This document shows positions 11,745 through 22,510 of a stretch of 64,000 nucleotides of DNA, in pieces; the first letter of the stretch is position 1; each line of letters starts with the position of its first letter. Made by a program: the position numbers and the translations under genes. The stretch is from Siphonodentalium dalli (Eukaryota; Mollusca; Scaphopoda; Gadilida; Siphonodentaliidae), in contig CP136066.1 of the NCBI GenBank assembly GCA_032622095.1, forward strand, positions 196,034,816 to 196,098,815. The letters run 5' to 3'. Below the pieces are notes generated by a model. The model was not told the origin of the DNA. It did no database searches and saw only the letters and a list, made by a program, of their open reading frames with translations.

Positions 11745-12224
11745 AGGTACTCAATCCGATAAAACTCCTCTCAATTACTATTTCAATTGCTTCGGGGGTC
11801 AAAAATATTTGATTCGAGTCGAGGAAGCCACCCATCAAAGCTCAGATGTTTTAGATATCGATTTTAGAAATCTATTATTTTTCATTATCGGGAATACTTT
11901 CTGTCCCAGAACACAGTCAAAATTGCGCTATTATTACCACTTGATTTTAGAGTTATCCATCCTTGTCTGTTTGAATAGTGTTTTGGTGTACACATCTCGA
12001 GCAGATTACAAAGTTGAAGGCAATTATTAGTACTCATCTCGAGAAAATAACAAATTTCAAAAATCAATATCTAATAACTCTGAGCTTTGTTTGATGGATT
12101 CCTCGACTCGAATCAAATATATTTTACCCTAAAAGCCAAAGAAATAGTAATATAGGACCCTCTGATCGGATTGTTGTTGTTGGAATCTGTTGAGATGGGG
12201 ACCCTCTGATCGGATTGAGTACCC
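11745..12224. mobile_element. TTAA-flanked MITE, copy 1 (480 bp)
   Basis: TTAA at 11741-11744 precedes AGGTACTCAATCCGAT, and the inverted end ATCGGATTGAGTACCC is followed by TTAA at 12225-12228. The second copy at 57968-58416 shares both termini and an internal ATTTGATTCGAGTCGAGGAA segment. The copies are similar in length but diverged. TTAA targets are typical of piggyBac and some other DNA transposons. No transposase remains; the 112-codon frame inside is not homologous to anything I recognise. Confidence 0.85.
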
Positions 12225-12666
12225 TTAATATGTCTGGCACATTATTGAAAGCTTAGTTGAATAATATTTATGTTGTTTTATGATGTTTTGGTCCTTAACT
12301 CGATAAAAAAAATAGTTCTGCAAATGGCTGCCATGCAGGAAACTAACATATGCAATAAAAAATGTATATATTTTACTCACAGTGATGATTTCAGATGGTA
12401 GATTGAGCACATACCCTAGTGGGTTTTTTAAAATATATTTCCCGTCAAACTGTCTATCGACCTACATGGAAAAATGGTTGCTTTTATTTTTTAAAACCAC
12501 TTTTTTCATAACTCGAACATAATTATATCTCTCATAGTGTGTGTGAACAGGTGTTGTTATAGTACTACATGTATAGCATACATTGTTTATAGAGGATAAT
12601 AATTTTCCCATTCAAATTGATAGTTTGAAATTGAGATTTTTTGAGATTCACAAATGGGGCGCCTCC
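12225..12666. other. Intergenic, no gene seen
   Basis: AT-rich, with short open frames only. Nothing recognisable lies between the TTAA element and the next inverted repeat. Confidence 0.5.
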
Positions 12667-13018
12667 TTAAAGGGGTACTGTAAACTAAATCCGGCCATTT
12701 ATGAGACCATCTCCTTTAATACTCAACAAATTATATGCAGCAAATGAATGGATTTGAGTCATGGATTTTTTGCAAGATACACTCATGTGCTCTATATATG
12801 GACGATGCAAACAACATGGTAACTATAATGCAAGTTAATTTCATTTCCATATTAATTACCACGTTGTTTGTATTGTTCATTCGCTAAATGAGTGTATTTT
12901 GCACTAATCCATGGCTCAAATTTATTCATTTGTTGCATATATTCTGTTAAGTATAAAGGAGATGGTCTCAAAATGGCCGGATTTGGTGTACAACACACAC
13001 AAAGTGTAATACCCCTCG
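12667..13018. mobile_element. Foldback with TTAAAGGGGTACTGTA end
   Basis: The left arm starts TTAAAGGGGTACTGTA and contains AAATCCGGCCATTT and GAGACCATCTCCTTTA. The right arm carries the reverse complements (TAAAGGAGATGGTCTC, AATGGCCGGATTT) and ends near AATACCCCTC. Arms are about 140 bp with a short spacer. The same TTAAAGGGGTACTGTA terminus appears again at about 63868, near the right edge of the window, so this is a dispersed family. Confidence 0.75.
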
Positions 13019-14750
13019 AAAATAGTTTCGTCTCACTGTGCCCCACCTTCCCCTAATTATCTCAAGATGAACGTTGATTTCTCGAGTACCACCGTCACTG
13101 TATCGGGGTAACACGTCGAAAGATATATACCTCGCCCAGAACATGACCCACAGAGGAAGTATAGCTCTTATCCACACGCCACAATCGTTTTGATGATTCC
13201 GCGACCAATTTCATGATTCAGCGGCTCGACAACCACGGTGCTACGGCAGTTTAACGATTCCGCGATCAGACTGATGTGATAAAAACGAGAAAAAAAACAT
13301 AAAGAAATGAATATTTTGAGAAATACGGACAGGTATGTATCATATATTATATTTTTATTAGGTACGGCGATCTTCCATTCGATAATCTGTAAAAAAAAAG
13401 TCAACACTAGACGGTTAGCACAACAATACATAATCCTTGACATAAATAGACCGGTTGTTTCGGCTTTATACACACAACACTGTGTGAAATTCGTCTTTAG
13501 AGTTGAGAATATATATATATATATTAACATAGCCATTAATCATTAAGTCTTTGTGTGATTTTTCACAACTATATGTTCACCTCCGTTGTGTGATTGATCG
13601 CTTGATAGCCATACTTGCGGTGGTACCATCGCACTCAATTGACAACGTCGAGTGTGCTACTACATATGTGACAACGACGATTGTGCGACCAGCAATTGAA
13701 ATTTCATTCACTTGTGCTCATGAGAAGTCGTCTTCTGATGAAAGTCGTGCTCGCTAGACATTCACACACGAGTCGCATGTTGTTGTTTTGTCTAACATAT
13801 GCATGGGACTGATATGGCAGTATCATGGCACGTCAATCACACGAGCTCACGAATACGAGATTAAGATCTTCTATTTGGAGCCAGCTGAGGAAAATAAAGT
13901 ATTGTCGAATTGTATATTGTACAGGTTTAATTCCCTTATCTGTGCACCACATATTGCATGATTTAAATTGCCTTTCCGCCTATCCAACTTTCCTTCCGTC
14001 TGCCGACTCACAATGCCTCGGTATTTTCTTATCGCCAACATATGTCTTATTCTCAGTTGCGTAGTGGTCTTGATGGTGGGTTTTCGCCTTAGATATTAAC
14101 ACCACCCTTGAGCTGAAACGTATTGTCCACCTTTAACTTCAGGAAATAGACGATCAGAGCCGTCCATTTTGTTGAGTATAATTCCATATTTTGACATCCA
14201 GGTATAGGAAATTATATATATACCGTAACTTGAACTGAACGAATATTTGCAAAACGTCCCACGATTGGTTAATCGGGTCGAAACGTCACGATGACGATCG
14301 CGTTGTCATGTGAGTTTCTCAACAGTCTGGTTTAAAGAGGGTAGACCCGGCATGAATATTCTAGATTGGTCGAAATAAATATATGTTGCAAAGCTCATTC
14401 TATACATATATATGTTTGAATGGATAGTGTACTCATATTTTGTTGTTGGTTGCTATAGTCTGTTTGAAAGTATGTTGAGTACGAAGTAGTGTATACGGAT
14501 GGCAGATAAGCCCGAATTCGAAATTACAAATTATCGTTGTCGAGTAATTCTTGTACAACTTTCAAGCAAATGTATCAAATAAATGTTATATTATATGCAT
14601 ACTAGTCCCATATACTCATTTAATTTATTGTGTAGACACTAGTCAGTGAGTGGCTTGAGTTTACGGCCCGTATCAACATAAATTTTTACACGATCATATG
14701 TGCTACGCGTTGCCCAATTCACAATCCGTCAATTAATTTGATTACGTCTT
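13019..14750. other. Intergenic, no gene seen
   Basis: Overlapping short open frames at 13168-13546 and 13551-13757 show no domain or splice structure. A TA microsatellite lies at about 13511-13525. No RNA gene seen. Confidence 0.5.
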
Positions 14751-15969
14751 CACCCCCGTGTACGTGGTATCGCCAAACCCGAAGGTATCGCCAAACCAGA
14801 CCATGCGTTTTTGATAAATGAACATAGCTTCCCTCAGATGAATCTATATATCTCCCAGTTGAATGGTGATAACAACTATTAAAAACATAATTTTGTAAAG
14901 CGGAATGTTCCCTCAATGGGATAGCGACCATAGCTTGCTCTCATCCAGATAAATTTAATGGAAATTCCGGCTCATTTCCGATTTTATCATAAATAGTAGA
15001 TACTTTTTGACGTTAGGTAGTTCGTTTGAAACATAATTATCAGCCATTGATGGTGGATAATGCGTGTATCAATAGAAAAATATATGTTTAATTAGTCATA
15101 AAATTGTCTAGCCTACAGAGCGGTTCGCAAAATTACTATCAGCGACCAAGTGTGGGTACCCACCATAATTTCGGTATCAAAGCCGCAGATCGATTATGCG
15201 ATGATATGTCGCCAAACCAGGTTTGGGAGTCAAAGATGCGGATGATATACTTCACATTTTGACCGTTTCTGCTTGAAATATCCACATTATCATTCGGACA
15301 GCCGACATATGGACCATCTTTAGGGTGAGGATGCATGTGCAGAGACGTGGCGATAGGGGTGGGGTGCAAATTTCAAACCTGACACCCCTCACTTAGGTTG
15401 GAACATTTCAAACTGATGACCATTTCAGTCCACATTTTTGATAAAATGTAGGAAAATATTGTCCTCTTAAATTAACTAGCAGTTTTTGACTGGCCACGGG
15501 GAGAGATCTGGACGCAAGCTTTCCAAGACAGTGGTGGAAATTTCCAACATGACACCCTCCTAAGGTTGGAACATTTCTAACTGATGGCCATTTCAGTCCA
15601 AAAATTTGACCAAAAGTAAATATATGCAAATGTTGATCTGAAACAACAAATCCCCCCCCCTAATAAATTGTTGGAAAATCAAACTACAAGAACAATTTCA
15701 AACCTATTGTAGGTGTGAAATTTCCAACTAATGTTGTGTCAGGTATGAAATTTTCCAACTGTTACCAAGTTGGGGGGTGTGACACCCTCCCCCATACCCC
15801 CCTGTCGCCACGCCTCTGCATAGTCCATATTTTCAAGCTGAAACTGTGGATATCACCTTTCAACTTGGAGTTATAGATTCATTTGAGGGAAGCTATGTTC
15901 ATTTATCAAAACAGCATGGTCTGGTTTGGCGATACCTTCGGGTTTGGCGATACCACATACACGGGGGTT
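14751..15969. mobile_element. 1.2 kb element with long terminal inverted repeats
   Basis: The left end at 14751 continues through CCCCCGTGTACGTGGTATCG. The right end is its near-exact reverse complement. The arms extend about 130 bp, including two copies of GGTATCGCCAAAC per arm and the block AACATAGCTTCCCTCA. GTCTT lies immediately outside both ends (14746-14750 and 15970-15974), a possible 5 bp target duplication. The interior holds a different repeat (15370-15815) and no transposase, so this is a non-autonomous and composite element. Confidence 0.75.
15370..15815. repeat. Dispersed repeat rich in GGAAATTTCCAAC-like motifs
   Basis: TTGGAACATTTC, GGCCATTTCAGTCCA, GGAAATTTCCAAC and a C-rich tract recur within this block. 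Relatives lie at about 53215-53300, 54060-54390 and, inverted, 55560-55810. The right edge reads CCTGTCGCCACGCCTCTGC, and a similar GACATGGCGACAAGGGG boundary occurs near 55465. It sits nested inside the 14751-15969 element. Confidence 0.55.
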
Positions 15970-16439
15970 GTCTTGTACTAAGAAATTCGTAATTTAATTT
16001 ATGGCTTCAGTGTCACAGTTCACAGTATATTTTTCATGTTGCAATGATATATTTGATCATGTAATAATACCAAGCTCCTTCTCGTGCTGCGACCTGATGT
16101 TGATGCATCATATCACAACCCACACGAGTCAATGCAGGGCATCTAAATATTATATTAGAATAGATTCACTTATAATTACTACATTTGTATATACAGATGC
16201 AGAGGTTGAGGCATGTTTCGATAGGTTAGTTCGTTCATTCTGAGCTATCCATTGGTTATTGTACGCATTTCAGTATGGGATGACACGTTAGATATATAAT
16301 ACTAATCTGAATAGCCCTGTGGTGTCAGAACTCTGCTTTGTATTACTATTAGAGTACATGTTGGTAACCAGGGAGGAGTACTATATCAGTGGGGGAGGTT
16401 GGTTTTTATGTTGCTTGTTAATGAAATATTCTTTCAGAT
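15970..16439. other. Intergenic, no gene seen
   Basis: An 80-codon open frame at 16001-16243 has no recognisable domain. Otherwise AT-rich sequence up to the retrotransposon remnant. Confidence 0.5.
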
Positions 16440-17066
16440 ATTTTCAGTAATTGCTATCAATTTCTATTCTCAGTTTGCAGTCACTTGGTAATTCATTCCA
16501 CAGGCATCTGGCTCTGGTTGATATGGCAATTTTTGCATTTTTCGTTCTGTTAAATACACAGAATAGATTTGAATTAGCTTTGAACCGTGTATTGTAATTA
16601 TGGATACCATGTAAGCTTGTAAATAGGGAAGTCAGTGATTTAGGGAGTTTCTTGTGGTGGAAATCATGTAAAAATTTAAGCAGTTGCATATTTCCAATGC
16701 ATTGAAGCAGCAATAAATTGTGTTTCTTGCATATTTCCTGGGTATTTTTATTTCCATATGACAGTGTTGCAATTGCATTTTTTTCAAGTTTTTGGAGATT
16801 TTTCACTGTTGTTGCACACCAAATAGCATTACAATAGGTGATATATGGGAAAATAAGTATCAAATAAAGTGATTTCATCGTATCCTTTGGTACAAACTCA
16901 CTAACCTTAAACATGACTCCTTGGTTTCTGGATAATTTATTGATAATTGTATCCACATGTAAATCCCATGACAAAGTTTCTTCAATATTAATTCCTAGGA
17001 ATTTAGTGTTTTTAACCCTTTAGACCAGTTTATCATAAATTTTTAGCTCCGGTAGGATATTTAACC
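16440..17066 (-). pseudogene. Truncated non-LTR retrotransposon reverse transcriptase
   Basis: On the minus strand, from about 17010 to 16444, the frame reads like the C-terminal thumb region of LINE reverse transcriptases. It runs NTKFLGINIEETLSWDLHVD, then a helix ending VGVMFK-like QGVMFKVSEFVPKDTMKSLY, then PYITYCNAIWCAT, LQKLEKNAIATLS and a final WNELPSD. That order and spacing are typical of jockey/CR1-type elements. An in-frame TAA lies just upstream near 17020, the catalytic domain and endonuclease are absent, and the frame stops early after EIDSNY. It is a 5'-truncated dead copy. Confidence 0.85.
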
Positions 17067-17611
17067 ACTTACAAAGATATGTACGTGCGTTACGGCTTGT
17101 TTATTTTAAGTGCGCCTAGGGCTGTTTTTGCTTCTACCCAGAAACACTACATATACATCGCGACAAGCACTCCAAATTATACGCTATGTACGTTCGCCTT
17201 CAACGCCCAATTAGGGGTGCCATTCTGGAAAACCCAATTATTTACAGAAGGTTTGTTGCGCACAATGTTGATCTTATTGTTTGGAAATTTCATTATTGAA
17301 TGTTGTACGCAAAAAAACATGTAGCGTACAGCTGATGTACTGATCAGGTCTGCCCTCTAGGTTAACAGCCGATCGATATTAATTAGACCGATCTGTCCCA
17401 AAATAGACCGATGATGCACGCAGTCTTCCTGGCACAGTACATTGTGCAGGTGTACTCACATTTCAACAGTCAATCAACTGGACACCATTACACTTGAATA
17501 TTGGTCATTATTAAAGTGATATTGCATTTCATCTCATTAAACACGTACAGTGTGACTAAAACCAGACTTGGTTCCTTCACTGCAATACTTAAAGATAGGC
17601 CCCTGTATACA
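17067..17611. other. Intergenic, no gene seen
   Basis: An 81-codon plus-strand open frame at 17079-17324 and a 69-codon frame running into the hairpin have no recognisable domain. No RNA gene seen. Confidence 0.5.
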
Positions 17612-17778
17612 TGTTATCGCTGCAGTGAATTGATCTGGGGCGAAGTATCATGTCGAGTTGAAGAGGTCAGATCGCTGGATCAAACGAGCCGCCGCAGGCG
17701 TCGAGTTTGATCCAGCGATCTGACCTCTTCAACGAGACGTGATGCGAAGCCCAGATCAATTCACTGCAGCGATAACAG
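17612..17778. mobile_element. Near-perfect 167 bp hairpin
   Basis: Two arms of about 75 bp pair almost completely: GTTATCGCTGCAGTGAATTG on the left with CAATTCACTGCAGCGATAAC on the right, and GAAGAGGTCAGATCGCTGGA with TCCAGCGATCTGACCTCTTC at the centre. The loop is about 15 bp around a GC-rich core (GCCGCCGCAGGCG). Mismatches cluster in one patch (ATCATGTCGAG against GACGTGATGC). This is a palindromic MITE or a snapback duplication. Confidence 0.85.
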
Positions 17779-17991
17779 GTTTATTATATGACATGCTTTT
17801 TATTTAAAAAGCACAATTTCTCTCATTAATTATGAAATGAAACCAATTGCACACGCTCGCTAGTATCAAAAATGAAGAAAGAACTGTCCTGCTTTTTCCG
17901 GTCATGCGCAGTATGCGAGATAGAGAAGGGTGGTATGACATCGGATCAAACTGTAGCTGATCCGATGGTCGGGAAATGATCACTTTACTCT

Positions 17992-18923
17992 GGAAACGGG
18001 CCCACTCGCCCCAGGGCCAGCTCGCCCCAGTCGACCTGTGCCAGCTCGCCCCGAGCCAGCTCGCCCCAAGGGATAATGTCTTGTTAAGTTGTCGTTTTGG
18101 GGTTGTTTTGCTTGCTTTCTCTGACTTACAGTCAAGTGATACCCGAGTCAAGTGATACCATACAAAGTGATACCCAAATCGGTCAACTGAGACCCAAGAT
18201 GTGTATCATTGAATTTGGAATGTTGAATTAAATATACAAACATTTGAGATCATTATTTGTCCGAACGTCATGTCGGAATATACTCCATTCCTCGATCGAA
18301 AATGACTTGAGTCGAGCCACTGCCGTTGTATATAGTCGCAGATACAACGGAACATATTTGTGGTTATGATGTCAGATAAATATTGCACTGCTTATATACG
18401 GTATGTGGTCGGCATATGAAAGTGATTATCTATCACACTGAAGCCATCTCATCCTGTGAAGTGTGATTAGTCGATTGGTTACTGTGTAAACAACCTGCTT
18501 CTATTGTTTTGATAGGATATCATATGAATGGGGATATACTAACGGCTTCTAATGGTTTCCCAAACTCCAGAGATAGTGAGATGAACTCAGAGAATAAGAG
18601 AAACTTTAATATCCAGAATGTGAAAACAGTTCATTATTGTTATTTATGAATTCGCCGGTTCGTCGTTCAAACCAACTAGTGTGATAAACTGCATGGCTAT
18701 TATCTTTGCTAACAAACGTGGCTAAAGTAATCTAAATGTCAAAATTGATGGACATAACTCTGAAATATATCATAATCTGAACTTAAGAAATTAATATATA
18801 TTAACTTATTTACAACTTTAATACAAATGTAATACCCGGGCCAGCTCGCCCCTGAAAGGTGGGCCAGCTAGCCCCAAAAACGGCCTGGGGCGAGCTGGCC
18901 CTGGGGCGAGTGGGCCCGGATCC
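17992..18923. mobile_element. 932 bp non-autonomous TIR element with 9 bp target duplication
   Basis: CTTTACTCT stands immediately outside both ends (17983-17991 and 18924-18932). The termini are inverted repeats of about 37 bp starting GGAAACGGGCCCACTCGCCC on the left and, read inward from the right, GGATCCGGGCCCACTCGCCC. Both continue with AGGGCCAGCTCGCCCCA. Extra copies of CCAGCTCGCCCC follow in the same sense behind each end. The interior is AT-rich with several AAGTGATACC motifs near 18134-18172 and no transposase. A 9 bp duplication with GG-starting termini fits Mutator-like or Merlin-like elements, but the family is unresolved. Confidence 0.9.
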
Positions 18924-18932
18924 CTTTACTCT

Positions 18933-19326
18933 AGTGGTATTGGGGAACGAAAAACGATAGTCATATAATAAATGCAATTATCGCAGTTGAGTTACTGGAC
19001 CTAATCAGCTAATGTCACAAAAATAAGGTTTTCAATCAAATGTCTAAATCAGGTCGGGCATAGCCATAGGATAGATGAGCTAAATAGCTAATTTGAGCTC
19101 ATGTAGCTAAATCAAGCTAAATTTTTAATGTTTTCACTTTCATTAATTAGACCCCACTTCAAGCTTCACATAAACACCTTCAGTACAACTATGAACTAAT
19201 TAAAACAGCCACTGCACAATCAAAGGTGATTTGATTAACACTTTTAGGAGATTGATTAAAATTCTTACCGTACTTACATAGACTCATATACACCTGTACT
19301 TGAATATGTACATGCATAAAGCTATA
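18933..19326. other. Intergenic, no gene seen
   Basis: AT-rich sequence with repeated AGCTAAAT-like words around 19078-19125. Related words recur at 19958-19998 on the far side of the palindromic MITE. No gene seen. Confidence 0.45.
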
Positions 19327-19328
19327 TA

Positions 19329-19558
19329 CTCTTGGGCTCCAAATAGACATGCATGCACGTTTATTATTTTCTTGAGAAATTTCCCCCCTGCACAGTGCTT
19401 ATTTGGGTCTACACATTTATTAATTTTGAGGGTCAATTTTTATAGCCTCAAAATTAATAAACGTGCAGACCCAAATAAGCACTGTGCAGGCTGGTGCAGG
19501 GGGGAAATTTCCCAAGAAAATAATAAACATGCATGGATGTTTATTTGGAGCCCAAGAG
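19329..19558. mobile_element. 230 bp palindromic MITE, TA-flanked
   Basis: The arms are about 105-115 bp and almost fill the element: CTCTTGGGCTCCAAATA on the left pairs with TATTTGGAGCCCAAGAG on the right. CACAGTGCTTATTTGGGTC pairs with GACCCAAATAAGCACTGTG, and CCTCAAAATTAATAAA closes the stem near a 15-20 bp loop. TA is present on both sides (19327-19328 and 19559-19560). The right arm carries a small extra GGCTGGTGCA-type insertion. An mRNA through it would form a long hairpin. Confidence 0.85.
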
Positions 19559-19560
19559 TA

Positions 19561-20202
19561 AGAGCACATGCAGTGGCTTTCCATATGTTCCAACCAGTGA
19601 AATTCAATTAGAATCATACTTATAAACACTTAGACGGAGCCTGTTTTGAGCAGCCAATCAGAATGTTCGTTTCATTTTATCTTAGGTGGAGCGAAGCTGA
19701 CACAGCACGATTTGCCAACTGAAAAGTCAATTTAAAACTATTTTCTCTCACAAATTTTAATGAAAACATGCATATGGATAATTCCTTTAGAAAATGTCAT
19801 GTAAATACATTCGTATATGAAGACTGTTGTGAGTAGATGAGCACAAGTTATTTTTGTGAAGCTTAGTATTAGGTTGGTCCAGAACAAGTAAATTCGCAAT
19901 GAGATAATTCAATGTATGGGTTGAACTGAGGAATTGGACTTAAATCACATTAGAAATTTAGCTCGATTTAGCTATGAGCTCTATTTAGCTCATTTGGCAC
20001 CTGTGGCGGCCTGTAAATGGTACCACCAATACCGTTAGCAAAAGTAATCAAGGCCGGCTTTTTCAAAACCTAAAAACAAAACATATATTGAATACATGAA
20101 CTCAACACAAAAGGGAACAGGGCACCTGTATTCTATCAATAAGTCACTTTTCTATAACTCTGCAGCGATAAAATTATTGCGGTTGCCAAATTAACGTAGT
20201 TT
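19561..20202. other. Intergenic, no gene seen
   Basis: AT-rich. A TTAGCTC-like word cluster at about 19958-19998 echoes the sequence left of the palindromic element. No gene or RNA recognised. Confidence 0.45.
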
Positions 20203-20430
20203 AAACCCTTTTCACAATTAGTCCTGAGTAACTTGTCGCCATCTAAAATTCTCCATTTTGTTTAGGCATCATGGGAAGGACACCGGTGTTCTGAAAAATA
20301 AGTGCATGTATTCTGAGTATTTAGTTTCAGAACCCTGGTGTCCTTCCCAGGATCCACAAACAACTTGAGAATTGAGTATTCTGGATGGCGATGATACCAT
20401 TGGGACTATACTTGTGATAATGGGTTTATT
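20203..20430. mobile_element. Foldback upstream of the zinc-finger gene
   Basis: GGGAAGGACACCGGTGTTCTG on the left arm (about 20273) pairs with CAGAACCCTGGTGTCCTTCCC on the right (about 20330), minus small mismatches. Outward from this, CTTGTCGCCATC pairs with GATGGCGATGATA, and AAACCCTTTTCACAA pairs with TTGTGATAATGGGTTT. The arms are about 100 bp each and imperfect. It ends roughly 700 bp before the zinc-finger start codon. Confidence 0.75.
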
Positions 20431-20639
20431 TATGGACATTATGTCTTGTAACTGTGGTAATTATAGCCAACCAATTTAAAAATTACTTCTGAAGTAGTCT
20501 GTGGTTTATGTGATGGAAAGCAGCTGATATCATCACAGAACCTACACACTGTCTTCAGTCATCATGGTACACGAGGCTTTCTTTTATTCACATATGTTTC
20601 AATGTTAGTTAATTTTGTTTGTTAATGACTCTTAACTTT

Positions 20640-20655
20640 TTTTTATTTTAGTACA
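20640..20655 (+). other. Possible splice acceptor for a 5' UTR exon
   Basis: A run of T followed by TTATTTTAG is a good acceptor-like pyrimidine tract with AG. It lies about 500 bp before the zinc-finger start codon, in an otherwise gene-free stretch (20431-21147). It would suit an upstream untranslated exon, but no partner donor is established. Confidence 0.25.
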
Positions 20656-21147
20656 AGCGCAACTATCTGTTCCCTTAAAGCTCAGTCTGCACAGAATGCT
20701 GTTACTTCTTATAGCAACTTCCACAGATCTTTTCAATGCATGGGTGGTGAGAAGCAGATACCGTTCGAATGACCTTGGTCAATGGGTCACAACTTGGCGC
20801 TAAATTTGAACAACATACAATCCGACAACTGCACATCAATCAATTCAGCCAAGCCACTGATGTGTGAAACTCACATTATGATTAGAGCAGCAGCAGGCTG
20901 CGAACTCATAACAATGTGTTGACAGCTAAGACAAATCCGATCCGATCCGATCAAACTGGATCACTGAGCTTAATACTGCACTATTACCGGTATATGTTTG
21001 GTTTGAACTTTAATATAATCGTAACTATGTTGTTTATTGGCATCTGATATGTGGGCTAAGTTTTCACCAGGAAAGAGTTCCCTGGCTACTACTTTCTGTA
21101 CTTCATAGTATATAGCTTAAGATACATCTGGGGACACACTATATGAA

Positions 21148-22494
21148 ATGATGGATGTTGGAGATAGCCAAGTTTCATGTGTCGTATGCAAGAAATCATT
21201 TATATCATCAAGCCTTCTTGAAGCCCACAGTAAAATCCACACAGAACATCCCTCATATCAATGTGATGTTTGCCAAAAAGTATTTGTTTCATTGGCTGTC
21301 CTCAAGTGCCATAAGATGCTCCATACAGGTCTTCGACCGTTTGAATGTGATATATGTGAAAAATCATTTACCCGCTCGCATCATCTGACTCAACACTTGA
21401 GAACTCATACAGGGATCCAGCCATATGTGTGTGACATATGCAATGAATCGTTTTCCCAGGTGAATAGCCTGATCAGACACAAGAGACACCATGCTGGTGA
21501 TCGACCGTTTGGGTGTGACACCTGTGAAAAAACCTTTATTGTTTGCAGTGATTTGAAAGAACACAAGAAAGTTCATGCGATCGATCGCAGAACATATGCA
21601 TGTGACGTATGTCATAAATCATTTACTCAGGTAGGAAGCCTCACAAGACATAAGAAAAAACACACAGGTGATCGGCCACACACGTGCGACATATGTCAGA
21701 AATCGTTTACTCGATTATATGAATTGACAAAACATGTGGCATCTCACAATGGGATCGAGATTCGACCACACCATTGTGATATATGTGGAAATTCGTTCAA
21801 ATCGTCGTCTTATCTCGTAGAACATTTGAGGGTACACACTGGGGATCGACCGTATAGATGCGAGGTGTGCGATAAATCGTTTTCTCGTTGGGGAACGCTT
21901 TCAAAGCATAAGAGAGTTCACATTGAGGATCGGTGTTATGGATGTGACAAATGCGATAAATCGTTCGTTGACGCCTCTAGTCTCAGAGTACACAAGAACA
22001 ATATGCATGGGAATCGCCAATTTACATGTGATATATGTCAGAAATCATTTCTCTACCCTAGCTTTCTGAGGATCCACAAGGATATTCATACAGGAAATCG
22101 GCGTTATGCGTGTGATGTATGCCAAAAACCATTCATGACCTCATCTGTCCTGAAGCGGCATAAACTGATTCATTCAGGAGATCGGCCATATGAGTGTTAC
22201 TTGTGCGAGAGGTCATTCACCGATCCGACAGGTCTCTTGTCACATATCAAAGCCCACAGTGGCGTGCGTCCATACAAGTGTGAGATATGTCATAAGTCTT
22301 TGTCTAGCTCGTCTAATTTGAAGTTACATAAGAGAATTCACACCAGGGACCTACCTTGTGTTTACCAGTGTGACAAATGTCACCAGTCATTCGCTGAACA
22401 GTCTCACCTGACAAAACATAAGATGGTTCACGCTGAAAAACACCAATATCAATGCGAGGAATCATTATCTATCTGTAAAATTAAGACTGAATAA
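21148..22494 (+). CDS. C2H2 zinc-finger protein with 15 fingers
   Basis: A complete 448-residue frame, almost wholly composed of C2H2 fingers. I count 15 from residue 11 (CVVCKKSF) to about residue 433 (CDKCHQSF), at the usual 28-residue spacing. Each has Cys-x2-Cys and His-x3-5-His. Linkers are mostly TGDRPY/TGIQPY rather than the vertebrate TGEKPY. Finger 14 has Leu instead of the usual Phe in KSL, and finger 10 has a longer His spacing (HKNNMH). There is no BTB, KRAB, SET or other amino-terminal domain. The start is the first ATG after an in-frame TAA at 21118-21120, and ATGATGG gives a second ATG two codons later in better context. The stop overlaps an AATAAA-like hexamer. By family it should be a nuclear DNA-binding regulator; its targets cannot be read from here. 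No intron interrupts the frame, so it could be a single coding exon or a retrocopy. Confidence 0.93.
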   Translation: MMDVGDSQVSCVVCKKSFISSSLLEAHSKIHTEHPSYQCDVCQKVFVSLAVLKCHKMLHTGLRPFECDICEKSFTRSHHLTQHLRTHTGIQPYVCDICNESFSQVNSLIRHKRHHAGDRPFGCDTCEKTFIVCSDLKEHKKVHAIDRRTYACDVCHKSFTQVGSLTRHKKKHTGDRPHTCDICQKSFTRLYELTKHVASHNGIEIRPHHCDICGNSFKSSSYLVEHLRVHTGDRPYRCEVCDKSFSRWGTLSKHKRVHIEDRCYGCDKCDKSFVDASSLRVHKNNMHGNRQFTCDICQKSFLYPSFLRIHKDIHTGNRRYACDVCQKPFMTSSVLKRHKLIHSGDRPYECYLCERSFTDPTGLLSHIKAHSGVRPYKCEICHKSLSSSSNLKLHKRIHTRDLPCVYQCDKCHQSFAEQSHLTKHKMVHAEKHQYQCEESLSICKIKTE

Positions 22495-22510
22495 AATAGT
22501 GCTATTATTT

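Noticed and set aside
13725-13760. Hammerhead ribozyme core (CTGATGA near 13735; also near 45744 and 46530)
   Set aside because: The CTGATGA words are not followed by a stem and GAAA core at suitable spacing, and none lies in the 47 bp satellite.
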